Assembly (NCBI GenBank): GCA_964397445.1
Contig: CAYNHZ010000001.1
Coordinates: 62,001 to 126,000 of the forward strand
From: CAYNHZ01 sp964397445
Lineage (GTDB): Bacteria; Bacteroidota; Bacteroidia; Bacteroidales; UBA932
Reading direction: 5' to 3'
Length of the DNA: 64,000 nucleotides
Position 1 is the first letter of the stretch. Each line of letters starts with the position of its first letter. Positions 60,529 to 64,000 of this stretch are shown here, one piece after another. A program made the position numbers and the translations under genes. The notes beneath the pieces are model-generated. The model saw nothing but the letters and a program-made list of their open reading frames with translations, searched no databases and was not told the origin of the DNA.

Positions 60529-62817
60529 CTACTTGGCAGCAGCTGCAAGCCATTTGAAGAGTGTCAAAAAAGTTTTGTTTTTTTCACTTGCAAACGCTTC
60601 GGGATGAAACTGTACGCCTATAACTTTCTCAGAACCTTTCATTTGGATTGCCTCTACCACACCATCCTCAGCTTTGGCGACAACCATAAAATAGGGGGAG
60701 AGTTCCTTTACAGATTGATGGTGAAATGTATTGACTGTCAACTCAGAAACACCTACACAATTGTAAAGTATAGATGTGGTATCTATCAATATCTTGTGGG
60801 TAGCCACATTTGACGGTAACTTCTGACGATGTGATATTGTACTTCCCTTAATCTCCGATGGAATATCCTGATAAAGAGAGCCTCCAAAGGCCACATTTAA
60901 CATTTGCATCCCACGACAGATTCCAAGAACAGGAATCCCTTTTCTCACAGCCATTCTCATTAAACTATAATCAAAACTATCCCTTTGAATAAAAACCTCT
61001 TCAAGTTTAGGGTGCCTTTCTGCTTTATAATAGCTCGGATCTATATCCTCCCCCCCTGTAAAAATAACTCCATCAACCACATTAAGAATATTATTAAGAA
61101 TAGTTGTGTCGCTCGTTATCGGGATCACAATTGGTACACCTCCACCATTTATCACTGCATTAACATAATTTTGGGGGACAGCTGTCACTTTGTCTTTTTG
61201 AGCAGCAGTAATACCTATGATAGGTATAGAAACATTGGAAGTTTTCACCCAGCTGCCAAAATCCTCATTATAATTAAAATCTATCTCAAAGGAGGGTTGA
61301 GAGGCGCTATTACCGGAATAATTATGGAAGAAAATGGCAAAGGTGTGTCCATCAGAACGGAGCCAGAACTCATTGCCCTGTTGGTGTTTTAATTGGTGAT
61401 TCCACCCATATTTACCAATCTCCATATATAATTTTCCCCCCCTTAAAGTGATGATAGCATCCCCGAAAGGGGCCTCTTTTGTATAGGTCCCAACCAGTTG
61501 TTTGAAATCTGGCACTTGAGAACTTCGAGATATTTTACAAGGGACAGACCTGCGAGAAGGGGTCTTTTGATCATTATACCATTTCTCAATATTCTCTTTA
61601 CTCCAATCCCTTAACTCTTTCTGACCATCCCACATATAGAGATCGATAATTCTTTTCAAAAGGGCAAATCTTGCATATTCAGAGACTCTCGAATTACACA
61701 ATATTGTGATTCCTAAGTTTTTATCAGGAATAAAAGCGCACAATGCAGTGAACCCGAAAGTTGTCCCTGTATGATATATATAATCATAATCTCCCCCCTG
61801 CTCAACATACCAACAATAACCATATTTCCGGGTATAGGTAGAATCCCCCTTTACAAATGTCTCCCCTGTGTGTAAAAACCTCATACTCTCAGATGAGATA
61901 ATCCTTACACTATCTCCATTCCCTCTATTTACAACTCCGTTTCCAAGATGAAACTTAACCCATTTTGCCATATCAGAAACTGAGGAGCTAACCCCACCGG
62001 CAGGGGCAACTACATCGAGCCAGTGCAATTCCCTATCCTCTCCATATAGCTGTACTACTCTCATCCTCCCCCCGAATTGTGATTGCGGATCTTTCACATA
62101 CTGAAAATGGTGAGGAGCAGCAACATTCTTACTTGCAGATATATAACCCTCTCCACCTAAGAATGTGGAATTCATTCCCAAAGGATTGAGAACTTTAGTT
62201 ATCATATTCTCTTCCCAACTCTTTCCTGTAAGCTCCTCAACTATTTTAGCAGCAATAATAAAAGTCATATTATTGTATGCAAACTTCGTTTTATATGGAT
62301 ATATCGGCTTGATATACTTAAACATACGATAAACATCCTCTCTATCGTATCCAAGATACGGTATATAGGTCCCTGCTTGCGCAACCATCCCGGAACTATG
62401 ATTAAATAGGTCCTTGACTTGCAATACATTACCCACAGCCGAATCGCCCCACTCAAAATCCGGCAAAATATTTTTGACTGTATCGCTCCACGAAAGAAGT
62501 CCCTCATCAACAAGGATGGCCATCAAAAGTGCTGAAAATGACTTAGAGACAGACCCAATTTGAAAAACTGTATTTTCATCAATTAGGGCTGACGATCCAT
62601 ATTTCTCTCCCCCCTTGCCCTGCTCCTTTACCCCAAATCCCTTTGCAAAAACAACTGAGTCGCCCTGAACTATTGAGACCGCAATTCCGGGAATTTTCCA
62701 ATCGCTTCTAACCTGTTGAGCATATTGAGATATTTTGGATTCAATAGATTGAGTGGCCGACAAAAGATAGGTTGTCGATATGATAATGAGATATGCACAA
62801 AGAATAAACCGTTTCAT
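60529..62817 (-). CDS. Secreted serine hydrolase (beta-lactamase fold) fused to class-I glutamine amidotransferase-like (C26) domain
   Basis: A 762-residue exported fusion. After a signal peptide, residues about 25-390 form a class-C beta-lactamase/DD-peptidase-like domain: S89-x-x-K92 in IGSVSKSF, Y181-x-N183 in FAYNNMTF and HTGTTFG in the KTG place. About 420-530 form a small beta-rich linker of the type often following such hydrolases. The C-terminal domain (535-762) is like gamma-glutamyl-GABA hydrolase PuuD: C634 in LGICRGMQML, H738 and E740 in GVQFHPEAF. Both active sites look intact. Peptidoglycan or gamma-glutamyl peptide turnover in the periplasm is possible, but unproven. Confidence 0.9.
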   Translation of the reverse strand: MKRFILCAYLIIISTTYLLSATQSIESKISQYAQQVRSDWKIPGIAVSIVQGDSVVFAKGFGVKEQGKGGEKYGSSALIDENTVFQIGSVSKSFSALLMAILVDEGLLSWSDTVKNILPDFEWGDSAVGNVLQVKDLFNHSSGMVAQAGTYIPYLGYDREDVYRMFKYIKPIYPYKTKFAYNNMTFIIAAKIVEELTGKSWEENMITKVLNPLGMNSTFLGGEGYISASKNVAAPHHFQYVKDPQSQFGGRMRVVQLYGEDRELHWLDVVAPAGGVSSSVSDMAKWVKFHLGNGVVNRGNGDSVRIISSESMRFLHTGETFVKGDSTYTRKYGYCWYVEQGGDYDYIYHTGTTFGFTALCAFIPDKNLGITILCNSRVSEYARFALLKRIIDLYMWDGQKELRDWSKENIEKWYNDQKTPSRRSVPCKISRSSQVPDFKQLVGTYTKEAPFGDAIITLRGGKLYMEIGKYGWNHQLKHQQGNEFWLRSDGHTFAIFFHNYSGNSASQPSFEIDFNYNEDFGSWVKTSNVSIPIIGITAAQKDKVTAVPQNYVNAVINGGGVPIVIPITSDTTILNNILNVVDGVIFTGGEDIDPSYYKAERHPKLEEVFIQRDSFDYSLMRMAVRKGIPVLGICRGMQMLNVAFGGSLYQDIPSEIKGSTISHRQKLPSNVATHKILIDTTSILYNCVGVSELTVNTFHHQSVKELSPYFMVVAKAEDGVVEAIQMKGSEKVIGVQFHPEAFASEKNKTFLTLFKWLAAAAK

Positions 62818-62856
62818 AACCGATGTGGGATTAATACTAATAAATACTATTTGCTA

Positions 62857-62864
62857 CAAAGATA
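62857..62864 (-). promoter_or_regulatory. -7 element for the fusion hydrolase
   Basis: TATCTTTG on the minus strand, 39 bases upstream of the start at 62817. Confidence 0.55.
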
Positions 62865-62884
62865 ATTATTAGAATTAATCTATG

Positions 62885-62892
62885 TAACTTTG
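62885..62892 (+). promoter_or_regulatory. -7 element for radA
   Basis: TAACTTTG matches TAnnTTTG, 22 bases upstream of the radA ATG at 62915. Confidence 0.55.
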
Positions 62893-62914
62893 CTAAGGAT
62901 AAAAAAGACTTCAG

Positions 62915-64000
62915 ATGGCTAATAGTACAAAAATAAAAAAGGGGTGGTTTTGCTCCTCTTGTGGGAATGAAAGCGCGAAATGGCTTGGAAAATGCCCTGC
63001 CTGCGGCGAGTGGAATACAATGGTTGAGGAGATAATCTCCAAAGATAGGTCATTATTACATATCAATAATAGTAATAATAAACCTGTCCCACTCTCTAAA
63101 ATCACAATGAATAAAGAGAGTCGTATTCATATTGGAAACAATGAGATAGACAGGATATTAGGCGGTGGAATAGTTGAAGGTTCAATGATTTTGATAGGGG
63201 GAGAGCCGGGAATAGGTAAATCTACCCTTGCCCTTCAAATCCCAATAGAGTGTAACACATTGAGAACACTGTATATTTCAGGAGAAGAGTCCTTAAAACA
63301 ACTGAAACTCAGGGCTGACAGAATAGGAAAAAGGGTAGAAAACAGGGAAATCAGCGATAATTGTCTTATCCTTTGCGAGACAATGTTGGAAAATATTATT
63401 CATAGGGCAAAAGAGTGTGACCCTCAGCTCCTTATCATCGACTCCATTCAGACTATCTATTCTGATGCTATCGAATCGTCACCCGGCTCTGTGTCACAAG
63501 TTAAGGAGTGTGCTGCAGCACTTCTGAGATATGCAAAAGAGAGTAATGTGCCTGTTATCGTCATAGGACATATAACAAAAGAGGGGTCAATAGCAGGCCC
63601 AAAAGTACTTGAACATATTGTCGATGTGGTACTTCAATTCGAAGGAGACACCAAACACTCCTATAGGATTATGAGGAGCATAAAAAACCGATACGGCTCA
63701 ACCGCTGAGTTGGCTATCTTCGAAATGACCGATATCGGACTCAAAGAGGTCAGCAACCCTTCGGAGATATTAACCCCTATGCACCAAGAAAATCTCAGTG
63801 GGATAGCGGTAGGAGCTATGTTAGATGGAACTCGTTCATTTTTGATTGAGATTCAAGCACTTGTATCTACAGCCGCCTATGGAATGCCACAACGTTCTGC
63901 CACAGGTTTTGACTCAAGGAGGCTAAATATGCTCCTTGCAGTTTTAGAGAAGAGGGCAGGGTTTAAACTCTCTTCAAAGGATGTATTTCTAAATATTGCA
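62915..64000 (+). CDS. radA: DNA repair protein RadA (5' part; runs off the window)
   Basis: RecA-like helicase that helps branch migration in recombination. The first 362 codons are in the window. The zinc finger is WFCSSCGN then GKCPACGEW (C13, C16, C27, C30), the Walker A is GGEPGIGKST (about 90-99), the Walker B is LLIIDSIQTIYSD, and the RadA-specific KNRYGST motif follows. The C-terminal Lon-like domain starts before the edge (GAMLDGTRSFLIEIQALVS). Start ATG follows a TAACTTTG element. Confidence 0.96.
   Translation, partial: MANSTKIKKGWFCSSCGNESAKWLGKCPACGEWNTMVEEIISKDRSLLHINNSNNKPVPLSKITMNKESRIHIGNNEIDRILGGGIVEGSMILIGGEPGIGKSTLALQIPIECNTLRTLYISGEESLKQLKLRADRIGKRVENREISDNCLILCETMLENIIHRAKECDPQLLIIDSIQTIYSDAIESSPGSVSQVKECAAALLRYAKESNVPVIVIGHITKEGSIAGPKVLEHIVDVVLQFEGDTKHSYRIMRSIKNRYGSTAELAIFEMTDIGLKEVSNPSEILTPMHQENLSGIAVGAMLDGTRSFLIEIQALVSTAAYGMPQRSATGFDSRRLNMLLAVLEKRAGFKLSSKDVFLNIA

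Noticed and set aside
1..64000. Mobile elements, CRISPR arrays, phage genes, rRNA, riboswitches
   Set aside because: No transposase, integrase, regularly spaced repeat, phage structural gene or rRNA stretch was found, and no intergenic space is long enough for a known riboswitch class.

Overview
The window reads as chromosomal DNA of a low-GC member of the Bacteroidetes, most likely order Bacteroidales. The support is a complete SusC/SusD starch system, the Bacteroidetes-type promoter element TAnnTTTG ahead of many genes, scarce Shine-Dalgarno sequences, and the typical housekeeping set of that phylum (KdtA, a MlaE/MlaF pair, a nucleoside kinase with an N-terminal TGS-like region, S9 peptidase, rhomboid, YbhN-like protein). 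I cannot resolve the family or genus. No phage, insertion sequence, CRISPR array or rRNA was seen.

Layout. 1-1700: 3'-truncated secreted M28 peptidase and a tRNA-Met with its own promoter and terminator. 1.8-3.0 kb: ispF coupled to an unknown secreted protein. 3.1-7.6 kb: forward operon (small membrane protein, mutL, rhomboid, membrane EEP phosphatase/nuclease, tsaC). 7.7-11.6 kb: S9 peptidase, phosphodiesterase, rsmE. 11.6-18.2 kb: a long reverse operon tsaE, selU(mnmH), yedF-like, selD, two tiny coupled ORFs (one a GNAT remnant), nadB, nadC, nadA; it combines selenium use in tRNA with de novo NAD synthesis. 18.3-24.6 kb: comM-like ATPase, kdtA, mlaE/mlaF, nucleoside kinase. 24.6-29.4 kb: EnvC-like factor, TPR lipoprotein-type protein, and an ECF sigma factor followed by an unusual membrane-anchored beta-barrel protein. 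29.4-37.6 kb: uvrA, MBL hydrolase, deoxynucleoside kinase, PfkB kinase, panC, panD, YbhN-like protein, outer-membrane protein.

37.6-60.5 kb is the most distinctive part: a starch/maltodextrin utilisation locus. The reverse operon starts with an SLC45/GPH-type sugar transporter and continues susC, susD, susE-like, susF-like, then after a strong terminator-like hairpin four GH13 enzymes (a SusG-like enzyme with a CBM58-like insertion, two other lipoprotein amylases, a SusA-like neopullulanase). Divergent from it is a LytTR response regulator, convergent with its LytS-type histidine kinase, followed by a forward CBM20-GH77 4-alpha-glucanotransferase overlapping a dicarboxylate/amino-acid symporter. 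No SusR, hybrid two-component regulator or GH97 SusB is present. In the divergent promoter region a perfect 9-bp direct repeat with a 12-bp spacer, the geometry of LytTR operators, overlaps the regulator's own -33 element. This suggests that a LytTR two-component system controls the starch locus.

60.5-64 kb: a secreted serine hydrolase fused to a class-I glutamine amidotransferase-like domain, and the 5' part of radA.

Starts were chosen from start codons, promoter positions and family lengths; several longer frames begin with TTG inside promoter elements and were shortened.
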